A stretch of 64,000 nucleotides of DNA from Kutzneria kofuensis (GTDB taxonomy: Bacteria; Actinomycetota; Actinomycetes; Mycobacteriales; Pseudonocardiaceae). The notes under the pieces are model-generated. The model was not told where the DNA came from. It saw nothing but the letters and a program-made list of their open reading frames with translations, and made no database searches. This document shows, one piece after another, positions 38,301 through 46,364 of this stretch. Location of the stretch: assembly GCF_014203355.1 (NCBI RefSeq), contig NZ_JACHIR010000001.1, forward strand, positions 7,814,038 to 7,878,037, written 5' to 3'. Made by a program: the position numbers and the translations under genes. Each line of letters starts with the position of its first letter. Within the stretch, counting starts at the first letter, position 1.

Positions 38301-38706
38301 CGACTACTCGCAGATGACGTTGCGGCACCAGTGGTTGCCGGACCTGGCCCGGCTCGCGCTGCAGCAGGGCGACATCGCGATCGCCCGGGAGGCCGCCGAG
38401 CAGTGCGACGACGAGGCCAGCCGCGAGCAGCAGCCGGCCCGTGCCTTCACGGCCGCGTTGCGGTGCCGGGCTCTCGTCACCGGCGATCCCGAGCCGGCGC
38501 GTGAGGCCGTCGAGCACTACCGGCGAATCGGGCGGGCGGTGGAACTCGGGCAGGCGTTGGAGGATCTCGCCGTGCTGCACGCCGCCCGTGGGCACGTCTC
38601 CGATGCCGAGGCGGCACTGGGGGAGGCCATTGCCGAGTACTCGGCTTTCGGTGCGCGGTGGGACATTCAGCGTGCCCGCGAGCGGTCGGCGGCGGCGCGG
38701 CCGTAG
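35305..38706 (+). CDS. AfsR/SARP-like regulator with BTAD and ATPase domains
   Basis: The 1133-residue protein has an OmpR-like winged helix (about 7-100; LGPPRQRAVFAML, LIDGIWGEEPP, YTYISDLRRAL) and a bacterial transcriptional activation domain (about 105-250). Next is a STAND/AAA-type NTPase with Walker A GEPGIGKSSLL (about 303) and Walker B LLLVMDDMQWAD. A long TPR-like helical C-terminus (about 600-1133) completes it. This is the large-SARP layout of AfsR, which activates secondary metabolism in streptomycetes. There is no C-terminal LuxR HTH. Its target is unknown; the biosynthetic cluster 10 kb downstream is one candidate. Confidence 0.9.
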   Translation: MGTAPSVKVELLGAVRAWSDSGEIPLGPPRQRAVFAMLAASVDTVVSRSELIDGIWGEEPPASAEGSLYTYISDLRRALEPGRANRAPSRLLESSGAGYVLRVPADHVDLTRFAVLRQEAAGLLASGSPGAALRALDAALALWQGEAFGGIPGPYAERRRGSLAELRLATQEQRAEAMLALGAAHDVIGELSELVRTYPLRESLRALLMTALHRSGRRAEALDVYRDAERLLEEELGIEPSPPLTKLYQQLQADEVRPVVSVRASHHARVPDGFVSRAMEVARMQAMVADVAAGTGGVIWLEGEPGIGKSSLLAAGLAGAEEAGCQLGWAVADELGQRFPLRTILDCLDVDRRSADPRRAELADSLHSPANGLLPGADPVTAAVDRLLAFVETLCEDAPLLLVMDDMQWADEVSLLVWHRLSRATSRLPLLLVASARTLPRRPHVEQVRLAAADGFVVTLEPLSANDVADIVRQSVGAPPGPELRTLTARAGGNPLYVRELLDALSREDAITVADGSAEIQHGTAASAPGSLVAALTRRLSFLSANVREALQWASLLGAEFAVGDLSVVSDRPVPQLLGLLDEAITSNVVIANGDYLAFRHGLIRQALYEGTPSAVRLALHNHAAQALAKAGAPLEQVAEQLLAVPGAVEPWVVTWLQDNASALGQLAPQITMDLIGRALAMPTLTPPAREALTAELARLSFALGGVPESEVRYVIGRTRNVDRLSEMRSILAHILCRRGQGAAAVEMLRESIEGPDVPEVWKARHEVLTAIGERTGNQDLTACEVSARRGVKRGQECGDEFAAAHGLQELWVVHSVRREHAAAISVVDEAIAAIADVPALVGMRLNLLDNRLFSLQNLDRLADVDDTLRFARELGRQHAVPTELHLPAAVHHYWLGRWDEALVELDGVVQDSPEMTFYGLRESTVTLLLLHGVAALIALRRADDDAADAHLLAAAELPVASPAERENCDFLVAAQAVAAERDGRIDEAVSLLTPNLRADYSQMTLRHQWLPDLARLALQQGDIAIAREAAEQCDDEASREQQPARAFTAALRCRALVTGDPEPAREAVEHYRRIGRAVELGQALEDLAVLHAARGHVSDAEAALGEAIAEYSAFGARWDIQRARERSAAARP

Positions 38707-38772
38707 GCGATCTCGACGCCCCGTTCGGTGCAATCCGGCGCTCAACCGTGCGTGGACCCGCCGGATCCGCGC

Positions 38773-38778
38773 TAGGTT
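38773..38778 (+). promoter_or_regulatory. Leaderless -10 element of the NACHT gene
   Basis: TAGGTT ends eight bases before ATG 38787 and no ribosome-binding site intervenes. It resembles the arrangement of the neighbouring AfsR-like gene. Confidence 0.35.
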
Positions 38779-38786
38779 GACTGGCC

Positions 38787-41780
38787 ATGGATCCCGGGGA
38801 CGTCAGCAACGTCGTGGCCGGCGACGCGTCGGGGCCGGTCGTGCAGGCGGGCGTGATCCACGGCGGCGTACACTTCGGCCCGGACACGTCCCGGCAGGCG
38901 CAGATCCGGCTGCGCGAATACCTGCAGTCACTCGGCCAGGCCGACGACAAGCACGAGTACCGCAGCATCCTCGACGACGGGCCGCCGCTCGGGGAGATCT
39001 ACCTGCAGCGCGTGGCCGTCCGCGACGGCGACCGGCTGCCCGCCGAGCGGTTGCTGGACGTGCACGACGGCCTGCAGGTCACCGGCGAGCCCGGCGCCGG
39101 CAAGTCCAGCCTGCTGCGCCGGATCGCCGCGATCGCGGCCCGGGACCTGCTCGGCGGCGGCACGCCCCGGTTCGTCCCCGTGCTGGTCACGGCCAACGAC
39201 CTGGCGGCGGCGAAGTCCCTGCGGGAGGCCCTGATCGCCGGCACGTTCGGCAAGACCGACCAGGTCCTCGACACCGCCCAGCTGGCCGAGCTCTTCCGCG
39301 AGCCGCCGCTGCCCGACGTGCCGTGGCTGGTGCTCGTCGACGGCCTCGACGAGGTCGTGAGCGTCGGCGGGCAGCGGGACGTGCTGGACCTGATCCGCCG
39401 CAGCCGCGAGCTGGCGTCCTACCGGTTCGTCGTGGCCAGCCGGCCCATCGGCAGCGGCGGCTTCCGCATGATGGGGGAGGATCGCTATCCGACGTACGCG
39501 ATCCTGCCGTTCACCGACTCCGACTGGATCGAGTTCGCCGCCAAGTGGTTCGACCGGTACGGGCACGCCGACGCGCGGGCGCGGGCCACCGAGCTGCTGG
39601 CGCGGGTGGACCGGACCAAGCTCGGGCCGCTCACCCGCATCCCGCTGACCGCGTCCATGATCTGCCTGTTGCACCTCAGCGGCCCCGAGCAGGCGCTGCC
39701 CGACAACCAGTCACAGCTGTACGCCGCCTTCGTCCGGCTGCTGCTGTCGAAGTTCCCGCAGGTCGACATCCGGGCCCAGCTGCGCCGCACCCTCGACCCC
39801 TACGGCGCCGCCGACGCCGGCGAGCGCTTGGTCGACCACATCGAGCATCTCATGGAGCACCTGTCCTTCGTCGCGCAGACCGATGGCCCCGCCGGCACCA
39901 TGGCGGCGCTCACCACGTGCGCTTTGCACTGGCCCGCGGCGGGTTTACCGCCCGGGGTGCCCGAGCGGGACTGGCGCGACGTCCTGGCCAAGGTCATCGC
40001 CGCCACCGGCCTGGTCACCGTCCGTGCCACCGGCGACGTCGCCTACCTGCATCCGACCATCGCCGAGTACCTGGCGGCACGGCACGTGTTCCGCCGGACC
40101 CGCGGTCGCGGGCGCCTGGCCGCCTGCCGCGCCTTCGCCCCGCAGTCGGACTGGCCGTGGCCGGACCTGAACGTCAAGGTCTTCCTCGCCGCCAACTGGG
40201 TCGAGGCCGGCCGCGACCTGGGCTGGGCGCTCCGACGGCTGCTGCTGCCGTGGCATCGACAGCACAACGCCGGCTTCGTCGTGGAGCTGGTTCGTCACGG
40301 CATTTCCGTGGACGCCGCTTTGCTGGCCGCGACCGTGTCCGCGCTGCGAGCGATGATCGCCACCGTCCGGACACCGCCGACCGCGTGGCGGCACGCCGTG
40401 GAGTGGCTGCGCGAACTCGACATCGACGCGTTGCGGGAGGAAGTCACCAGGCTGGCGAACACGCCGCAGTTGCCGATCGACCGCTGGTACGAGGCCATCA
40501 GCTGCCTGGTCACCGTCGACTGGGACGAGGCGATGGCGCAGGTGCCCGAGCTCATGGCCGATGAGCGCGCCAGCGAGCAGGCGATGACCGCCCTGGCCCG
40601 TCAGGTGGCCAAGAAGTCGGCCGACGACAGCTTCGCGGTGCTGGTCGAGCTTCTCAGCAAGGGGCAGGGCCGGGAGCACAGCAGAAAGCTCGCCGCCACG
40701 CTGTTGGCGGTTCACCCCGAGCGTGGTGCCAAGGCGATCGTCGGCGACCTGGCGGCCGCCGCGCTGCGTGCCGGCATCTGGCAGGACGCGCTTGCTCGGA
40801 TCAGCGAGCACGCGCCGGAGCTCGCCCTGGAAGGGTGGGCTGTCACGGTGCGGTCGGGGCCCTCGGCGGAGATGCGCAGGGAAGCCCTGACCTACCTGGC
40901 TGAGCATGCTCCGGAACTCGCCGCAACGACTGCCCGTGACGTCGTCCGCGACGACAGCCAGCCCGGCGACACCCGGGTGGACGCGGCAATCCTCGCCGCG
41001 GACCTGCTCAACGACGGCGGAGCGTTGCTGACGGAACTCCTCACGGCGTCGGTCGGGCCGGAATACCGGGCGATGGCGTACGCGGCGTGGGGTGTGCGTA
41101 CGGGGAACCGGGCCGAGGCGATCCAGCGGATCCACGAGATCCACGGCGCCTGCGGTTCCGGCAGTTCCCTGCGTTTGACGGTGCCGGAGTCGATGGCCGT
41201 ACTGGACAAGGAGGCCGCGGTCGCGCTGATGCGGGAGGAGATCCTGCACGGCAGCCACGACTTCGACACCCGCGTCCGCGAACTGCGTGAATTGGCCAGA
41301 TGGGCGTCGAATGCGGAGCTCGCGTCCATTTGCCGCAGCCTGGCCCAGGACGCGCGACCCGAAGACGCTCTGAGCGTCGCGAGGCTCGCCGCTACCAAGT
41401 ACGACGACGTCAGCGTGGTCGAGAAGCTCATCCGGGAATGGAACGGCTCGCTCGCCATCGACGCGATGACGGTTCTGGCGGACCAGCACCCCTACAAGGC
41501 GGCGCAGCACCTGGCCGCCTTCGCCCGCAACGGTTCGGAGTCCGGGCCGGACCGGCTGCAGGCAGCCAGGACCGCCTACCGACTGCGTCCGCCACTGGGG
41601 GCGGACGCGCTGCGGGCCCTCGCCTCGGACCGAGCCCTCGACGCCGAATGCCGCCTCGTCCTGGCCAAGTCGCTGCTGGAGTTCGACCGTCGGCGTGGGG
41701 AGGACATCCTGCGCGTGTTGGTCAAGCACCGGTCGACTCCCGCCCGTGTGCGTCGGCAGGCCGAGCAACTGCTCAGCTAG
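38787..41780 (+). CDS. NACHT-type STAND NTPase with N-terminal amyloid-like motif
   Basis: The 997-residue protein opens with a short Gly/Asn/Gln motif, SNVVAGDASGPVVQAG then VIHGGVHFG (about 6-30). It resembles the RHIM/PP-like bacterial amyloid signalling motifs placed at the ends of actinobacterial NLR-like proteins. A NACHT ATPase follows: Walker A GEPGAGKSSLL (about 101-111) and Walker B LVLVDGLDEV (about 182-191), plus the usual helical and winged-helix segments. About 480-997 is HEAT/ARM-like helical repeat acting as the sensor. No enzymatic effector domain is present, so the effector should be a separate protein with a matching motif. Such proteins are linked to immunity and programmed cell death. 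A leaderless promoter precedes the ATG. Confidence 0.88.
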   Translation: MDPGDVSNVVAGDASGPVVQAGVIHGGVHFGPDTSRQAQIRLREYLQSLGQADDKHEYRSILDDGPPLGEIYLQRVAVRDGDRLPAERLLDVHDGLQVTGEPGAGKSSLLRRIAAIAARDLLGGGTPRFVPVLVTANDLAAAKSLREALIAGTFGKTDQVLDTAQLAELFREPPLPDVPWLVLVDGLDEVVSVGGQRDVLDLIRRSRELASYRFVVASRPIGSGGFRMMGEDRYPTYAILPFTDSDWIEFAAKWFDRYGHADARARATELLARVDRTKLGPLTRIPLTASMICLLHLSGPEQALPDNQSQLYAAFVRLLLSKFPQVDIRAQLRRTLDPYGAADAGERLVDHIEHLMEHLSFVAQTDGPAGTMAALTTCALHWPAAGLPPGVPERDWRDVLAKVIAATGLVTVRATGDVAYLHPTIAEYLAARHVFRRTRGRGRLAACRAFAPQSDWPWPDLNVKVFLAANWVEAGRDLGWALRRLLLPWHRQHNAGFVVELVRHGISVDAALLAATVSALRAMIATVRTPPTAWRHAVEWLRELDIDALREEVTRLANTPQLPIDRWYEAISCLVTVDWDEAMAQVPELMADERASEQAMTALARQVAKKSADDSFAVLVELLSKGQGREHSRKLAATLLAVHPERGAKAIVGDLAAAALRAGIWQDALARISEHAPELALEGWAVTVRSGPSAEMRREALTYLAEHAPELAATTARDVVRDDSQPGDTRVDAAILAADLLNDGGALLTELLTASVGPEYRAMAYAAWGVRTGNRAEAIQRIHEIHGACGSGSSLRLTVPESMAVLDKEAAVALMREEILHGSHDFDTRVRELRELARWASNAELASICRSLAQDARPEDALSVARLAATKYDDVSVVEKLIREWNGSLAIDAMTVLADQHPYKAAQHLAAFARNGSESGPDRLQAARTAYRLRPPLGADALRALASDRALDAECRLVLAKSLLEFDRRRGEDILRVLVKHRSTPARVRRQAEQLLS

Positions 41781-42127
41781 TGCCGAGGGGGTTGTCGATG
41801 GCGTAGCGCCAGAAGCCGTCGGGGCCGGGAGCTGATGCCCAAAACGCCGGTAACCAGTGACTCCCGTGCCCAGTCTGCCCGATCGGACGTTCCGCCCGGC
41901 GGTCCGGTCGTCCCTCCGCACGAAGGCATGCTCGGCCTTCCGGCCCTCGTGGCAACAGGAAGGCCAAGCCGGGCCGCGCTCGTGAACCGGGGCAGGCGGC
42001 AGCGCGGCTGATGGATCGATCGGGCCTCCCGATCGTGTATTGACTCATCGGATCACTGGTGGTTCCCTGACTGCACCGCCGCGCGCCGGCCGTCTGGTTT
42101 CCCTGCAACCTGACCAGGAGCGCGTTC
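41781..42127. other. Intergenic region before the PL6 gene
   Basis: No credible gene. It holds a terminator-like hairpin (42017-42035), then TTGACT at 42040-42045, a possible -35 for the PL6 gene without a clear -10, and AGGAG at 42117-42121 as its ribosome site. A minus-strand open frame covers the region but lacks a ribosome site and coherent composition. Confidence 0.5.
42017..42035 (+). terminator. Short hairpin after the NACHT gene
   Basis: CGATCGGG (42017-42024) pairs perfectly with CCCGATCG (42028-42035) over a 3-nt loop. It lies 240 bp after the NACHT stop codon, and no T-run follows. Confidence 0.4.
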
Positions 42128-43513
42128 ATGAGTCACGCTCGAAAAGTGGTGATCGCCGCCGGAGTGGCGGCCCTGCTCGCCGTCGGCGGCGCGCAGTTCG
42201 CCGGCGCGGCAACGCCGCGAACGCTCGTTTCGTCGTCACCGTCCCAATTGTCGGCAACTCTCGCGCAGGCGCGGCCCGGTGACCGGGTCGTCGTCGGCGC
42301 CGGGGTCTACGACGCCGGGCTGATCCGGGTCGGCCGCTCCGGCACCGCGCGGGCCCCGATCACCATCGCCGCCGCGCTCGGCCAGGTCCGGTTCAGCGGC
42401 GCCGGCGGTCTGGACCTGACCGGCGCGTCCCATGTCGTGGTGCAGGGATTCGTGTTCGCCGACGGCAACGGGCTGACCGTGCCCGGCGACGCCGCCGCCA
42501 ACCGGATCACGCGGAACACGTTCGAGGGCAACAAGGGCGGCGCCGACCTCACCGTCAAGGCCAACGACACCGAGGTCGACCACAACACGTTCGAGAACCG
42601 CACCGAGCAGGGCGTGTACCTGCAGGTGGTCGGCCCCGGCTCGAACGACATGGCGCAGCGCGTCCACGTGCACCACAACTACTTCTACAACCACCAGTAC
42701 AAGGGCGCGAACGGTGGCGAGTCCATCCGCTTCGGTCTCTCGGGCCGGCAGCACGCCGTCGCCGACGGGCTGATCGAGAACAACCTGTTCGACAAGGCCG
42801 ACGGCGACTCCGAGGCCATCTCGATCAAGTCGTCCAACAACGTGGTGCGGTACAACACCATCGTCAACAGCCGTGGCACGCTTTCCCTGCGGCACGGGTG
42901 GAACACCCGCGTCGAGGGCAACATCCTCATCGGCGGCAGCACCGGCATCCGGTTCTTCGGCAACAACCACGTCGTCATCAACAACATCGTCGAGGACACC
43001 TCCGGTCCGGCCATGGAGTTCGGCGGCGGCGAGGTGCGGGACGACACCACCAGCGGCACCGACCACGAGGCGTCCGACCACTGCGTCGTCGCCTTCAACA
43101 CGCTGTCCGGCAGCGACTACCTGATCTGGTACGAGAGCAGCAAGAAGTACCCGCCGTCGGACGACACGCTCGCCGACAACATCCTGCTCGGCCACGGGCA
43201 GGCCGCCGCCAAGGGCACCGGCACGTCGCTGCACTTCACCGGCGACATCCTGTCCGGCTCGTCGGCGGGTTCCCTGCCCGCCGGCTCGTACCGGAACGTC
43301 GACCCGAAGCTGGTGCGTGACGCGAACAAGCTGCTGCGGCCGGCCGCCAACAGTCCCGCCATCGGCGCGGCGACGGGCTCCTACCCGCAGGTGACGCTGG
43401 ACATCGACAAGCAGACCCGGCCGTCGGCCAAGGACGTCGGCGCCGACCAGTACAACACCTCGGCGCCGGGCCGACCGCTGACGACCGCGGATGTCGGGCC
43501 GAAGGCGCCGTAG
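42128..43513 (+). CDS. Secreted polysaccharide lyase family 6 (chondroitinase B/alginate lyase-like)
   Basis: The 461-residue protein has a signal peptide (about 1-28) and a single beta-helix. Conserved PL6 active-site elements appear in order: HNYFYNHQYKGANGGESIRFG (only the ends matter: NGGESIR with the Ca2+-binding region), DSEAISIKSSNN (catalytic Lys) and TLSLRHGWNTRVEGN (catalytic Arg). PL6 enzymes cleave alginate or dermatan sulfate by beta-elimination. AGGAG lies nine bases before the ATG. It lies on the plus strand, convergent with the GH54 gene and separated from it by a strong terminator. Confidence 0.88.
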   Translation: MSHARKVVIAAGVAALLAVGGAQFAGAATPRTLVSSSPSQLSATLAQARPGDRVVVGAGVYDAGLIRVGRSGTARAPITIAAALGQVRFSGAGGLDLTGASHVVVQGFVFADGNGLTVPGDAAANRITRNTFEGNKGGADLTVKANDTEVDHNTFENRTEQGVYLQVVGPGSNDMAQRVHVHHNYFYNHQYKGANGGESIRFGLSGRQHAVADGLIENNLFDKADGDSEAISIKSSNNVVRYNTIVNSRGTLSLRHGWNTRVEGNILIGGSTGIRFFGNNHVVINNIVEDTSGPAMEFGGGEVRDDTTSGTDHEASDHCVVAFNTLSGSDYLIWYESSKKYPPSDDTLADNILLGHGQAAAKGTGTSLHFTGDILSGSSAGSLPAGSYRNVDPKLVRDANKLLRPAANSPAIGAATGSYPQVTLDIDKQTRPSAKDVGADQYNTSAPGRPLTTADVGPKAP

Positions 43514-43525
43514 CGAAACGGCTCC

Positions 43526-43560
43526 GGCCGACCGCTGACGACGGCAGACGCCGTAGCGAA
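43526..43560 (+). repeat. Decayed duplication of the PL6 gene 3' end
   Basis: GGCCGACCGCTGACGAC at 43469-43485 (inside the gene) recurs exactly at 43526-43542 beyond the stop. GCCGTAGCGAA around the stop (43507-43517) recurs at 43550-43560. The second copy is 14 bp shorter, so a tandem duplication with a deletion is the simplest reading. Confidence 0.55.
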
Positions 43561-43563
43561 GAC

Positions 43564-43596
43564 GGTCCCGGCCGGCCGGCAAAGCCGGCCGGGACC
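43564..43596. terminator. Hairpin between convergent PL6 and GH54 genes
   Basis: GGTCCCGGCCGGC (43564-43576) pairs perfectly with 43584-43596 across a 7-nt loop, placed just before the GH54 stop codon. It can serve both genes. Confidence 0.8.
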
Positions 43597-43603
43597 ACGA
43601 ACC

Positions 43604-45124
43604 TCACGCCCAGGGCGCGGTGACCTCCCAGGTCGTGTCCTCCGCCCAGAGGGACGGGGTGTCCCAGGGATTCGAACCGCCGTTGTGGGCGATGTAGACG
43701 TTGCTGTTGTAGTGGCGGATGTCGTAGCCGGGATAGTTGTTGGACTGGAACGAGGTGTAGGCGCCGGTGTTGCCCGTGGCGGGGCAGAAGGTGGCGTCCT
43801 GGGCCATCAGAACGCTGCCGTCGAAGGGCTGGCGGTGCAGCTGGTAGTTGGAGTGGCGTAGGTAGTCGCCGGGATAGTTCTTGGACTCGAAGGAGACACA
43901 GGAGTTGTTGGCCAGGCCGCGGCGGACGATCCAGGTGGCGTCGGCCTTGTCCAGGGCCGGGCTGGCGGACGAGATCACGGAGGTGACGGCGTCGCCGGCG
44001 TAGTGGCGCAGGTAGCGGGTGGTGCAGCAGGACGTGGTGGCACGCAAGGAAATCGAGGAACCCGGGGTGAGGGTGCCGCCGGGAACACCGTTGGAGCCGC
44101 CGTAACCGGCGGAGACGATGTTGGCCTGCACGGCGTTGTCGGCGGCGTCGCTGGGCACGCCGGCGGTCATGACACCCTCGAAGAAGGAGCCGACGTCGGC
44201 GTTGCTGTTGTCGCCGCCGGTGCCGAGGACGATCGCGCCCTCCTGGTGCATGGGTGAGTATCCGCTCTTGACCGTCGGTTCGGAGCCGGAATACGTGGTG
44301 GTGAGGCCGCCGGTCTGGGCGTTGCCGCGTTTCAACGCGAAGTGGTTCTGGCCGTTGTTGGACAACATCGCGGTGACGTACGGGATGACGCCGGTGCCGG
44401 CGTCGGAGGCGTTGGTGCCGGTGTTGGACTGGTAGAGCCCGTTCTCCAGGTCGGCCTCGACCCACGGCCCGGGACCGTTGCAGCCGCCGAACTCGCAGCG
44501 CAGGCCCAGGTAGACGGCGTCCATGTGACCGTTGCCGGTGTCCTGGTTGTTGGTCTCGGCGTTGCCGTAGTCGAAGCAGCAGCCGCCGTTGACGTGGGTG
44601 CTGGAGGCCACCATGTACATGCCCTCGGGCTGGCCGTTGACCGCGACGCCGCTGGTGGAGTTGTCGCGGTAGCCCATGCCGGAGGAGATCTCGACGCCGT
44701 AGGCGGTGTGGCCGCCGACGCTCACCGGCAGCGCGTTCGCGGGCGCTCCGACGTCGGCCGCGCCGGCGCCGCCCGCACCCTCGATGGTGAGGTCGTTGTG
44801 TCGCGGCGACTGGTCGTAGATGACGTTGATGATGCACGTTGTGTTGGCGCAGAAGGAATCCTGCGCGGCGGCGTTGGCGATGCCGCCGGGGGAGAGCAGC
44901 CCGATGTCGGTCAAGGCGCCGTCGGCGCGCCTCACCTGGTACAGCGGGCCGTTGTAGCCGGAGTAGAGGGCGCGGATCGTGCTGTGCGCGGCGACGCACG
45001 GCGTGCCGGCGGAACCGTAGATGTCGCACGGGAGCGACGAGGCGGCCTGCGCGGTCGCGCCGAGGGCGACCAGGCAACTCGCCGCCAGGGCGACGATCCC
45101 GGCGATGGACAGTGATCGGAGCAC
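43604..45124 (-). CDS. Secreted alpha-L-arabinofuranosidase B, GH54 with CBM42
   Basis: The 506-residue protein has a signal peptide (about 1-29). A GH54 catalytic beta-sandwich (about 30-345) follows, with the vicinal Cys pair GGCCFDYG and CEFGGCNG carrying the catalytic Glu; the acid Asp is in NADVGSFFEG. A C-terminal CBM42/AbfB arabinose-binding beta-trefoil (about 350-506) has YLRHY, DYLRHSNY and YDIRHYN repeats. It removes arabinose side chains from arabinoxylan or arabinan. GTG 45124 is favoured by GGGAG eight bases upstream. The LacI gene lies directly upstream on the same strand and its operators sit in the 112-bp gap. Confidence 0.94.
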   Translation of the reverse strand: MLRSLSIAGIVALAASCLVALGATAQAASSLPCDIYGSAGTPCVAAHSTIRALYSGYNGPLYQVRRADGALTDIGLLSPGGIANAAAQDSFCANTTCIINVIYDQSPRHNDLTIEGAGGAGAADVGAPANALPVSVGGHTAYGVEISSGMGYRDNSTSGVAVNGQPEGMYMVASSTHVNGGCCFDYGNAETNNQDTGNGHMDAVYLGLRCEFGGCNGPGPWVEADLENGLYQSNTGTNASDAGTGVIPYVTAMLSNNGQNHFALKRGNAQTGGLTTTYSGSEPTVKSGYSPMHQEGAIVLGTGGDNSNADVGSFFEGVMTAGVPSDAADNAVQANIVSAGYGGSNGVPGGTLTPGSSISLRATTSCCTTRYLRHYAGDAVTSVISSASPALDKADATWIVRRGLANNSCVSFESKNYPGDYLRHSNYQLHRQPFDGSVLMAQDATFCPATGNTGAYTSFQSNNYPGYDIRHYNSNVYIAHNGGSNPWDTPSLWAEDTTWEVTAPWA

Positions 45125-45172
45125 AGGGGTCTCCCGGATTCGCAGGGGTGGGACACCACGTGGCACCTTGGT

Positions 45173-45199
45173 TTTACATCGATGGCACAACGTTGTAAA
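45173..45199 (-). promoter_or_regulatory. Paired LacI-type operators upstream of GH54
   Basis: Two CG-centred palindromes lie side by side: CATCGATG (45177-45184) within TTTACATCGATG, and ACAACGTTGT (45187-45196) followed by AAA. The outer TTTACA/TGTAAA pair makes the whole stretch a dyad. They lie 50-75 bp upstream of the GH54 start. On the coding strand the second site reads TTACAACGTTGT, nearly matching a site upstream of the GH30 gene. Confidence 0.55.
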
Positions 45200-45236
45200 T
45201 GCGGTTGTCCGGTTCAGGACAGTGAACAGCCCACTG

Positions 45237-46238
45237 TCATCCGGCGGTACTTTCCCTGATCGCCAGCGTGAACGGGGTCTGGATGTCCTCGGGCTCGAAC
45301 TCGCCGTCGGCTTCGATGCGGCGGCGGGCCAGATCCACGGCCGTCCGGGCGATGGCCAGCTTGTCGGGGGCGACGCTGGTGAGCGAGGGGCGGCTGTAAG
45401 CGCCTTCCTCGGTGTTGTCGAAGCCGACGACGGCGATGTCCTGCGGCACGCGAAGGCCCCGCTCGGCGATGGTGCGCAGCGCGCCGACGGCGAGGAGGTC
45501 GTTGAAGCAGAACACGGCGTCCGGTGGTTCGGGTAGGTCGAGCAGGTCGGCCATGGCCGAGGCGCCGTTCTGGCGGTGGTAGTGCAGAGCAGGCCGGACC
45601 AGTTCGGGCGGCTGCGGCAGGCCCGCCGCCGTGAGGGCCTCGCGGTAGCCGGCCAGACGGAGCGCCGCCGTCCCGCGATACGGGTGCTCGCCGATCGCGG
45701 CGATCCGCCGGCGGCCGATCTCCACCAGGTGCCCGACGGCGGTGCGGGCGGCCAGCACGTTGTCGATGGCGACGTGGTCGATGCGCACGTCCACCGAGTG
45801 CTCGCCGATCATCACCAGCGGCACGCCGGGGTCCAGGTCGGCGAAGTCCGAGGCGTGCAGCGCCTCCGGGCTGATCACGGCGGCGTCGATCAGATGCGGC
45901 CCGAGGGCGGCCAGCACCGCCCGCTCCCCGTCCCGGCTGGCCTGGGTCTGCTCGATCAGCACGTTCCAGCCCTGCTCCCGGCCGGCGGTGATGACCAGGC
46001 CGGCCAGCTCGCCGAAGTACGGAATGCCCAGCTCCGGCAGCACCAGCGCGATGAAGCCGGTGCGCCCGCGGCGCAGGTTGCGGGCGCCGATGTTGGGGCG
46101 GTAGCCGGTCGCGGCCAGCGCCTCCTCGACCCGCCTGCGGTTCTCCGGCTTGACGAACGAGTAGCCGTTGACCACGTTGGACGCGGTCTTGATCGACACG
46201 CCGGCCAGGCGCGCCACGTCCCTCAGCGTCACGGCCAT
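45237..46238 (-). CDS. LacI family transcriptional regulator
   Basis: The 333-residue protein has the N-terminal LacI HTH (VTLRDVARLAGVSIKTASNV, about 3-22), a hinge helix (RPNIGARNLRRGRTG) and a periplasmic-binding-like sugar domain with FCFNDLLAVGALR and VVGFDNTEEG. It should bind a pentose or arabino-oligosaccharide and repress the adjacent GH54 gene. ATG 46238 lacks a close ribosome site: AGGAGGAG is 17 bases away. A small dyad CGAGT/ACTCG (46276-46288) upstream of it could be an autoregulatory site or part of the divergent promoter. Confidence 0.92.
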   Translation of the reverse strand: MAVTLRDVARLAGVSIKTASNVVNGYSFVKPENRRRVEEALAATGYRPNIGARNLRRGRTGFIALVLPELGIPYFGELAGLVITAGREQGWNVLIEQTQASRDGERAVLAALGPHLIDAAVISPEALHASDFADLDPGVPLVMIGEHSVDVRIDHVAIDNVLAARTAVGHLVEIGRRRIAAIGEHPYRGTAALRLAGYREALTAAGLPQPPELVRPALHYHRQNGASAMADLLDLPEPPDAVFCFNDLLAVGALRTIAERGLRVPQDIAVVGFDNTEEGAYSRPSLTSVAPDKLAIARTAVDLARRRIEADGEFEPEDIQTPFTLAIRESTAG

Positions 46239-46364
46239 GCGTCGACGATAGCGCGGCTCCTCCTTACGGTTGATTCGAGTGCGACTCGGGTAGGAGGAAT
46301 TCCGAGCCGAGAACCGACTCATGGCCGGTGTGCCGCGGCGGCCCGGCGAACCAGCATCACGGGA

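Noticed and set aside
41773-42129. 118-codon minus-strand frame between NACHT and PL6 genes
   Set aside because: No ribosome site, incoherent composition, and it runs antisense through the terminator and PL6 promoter region.
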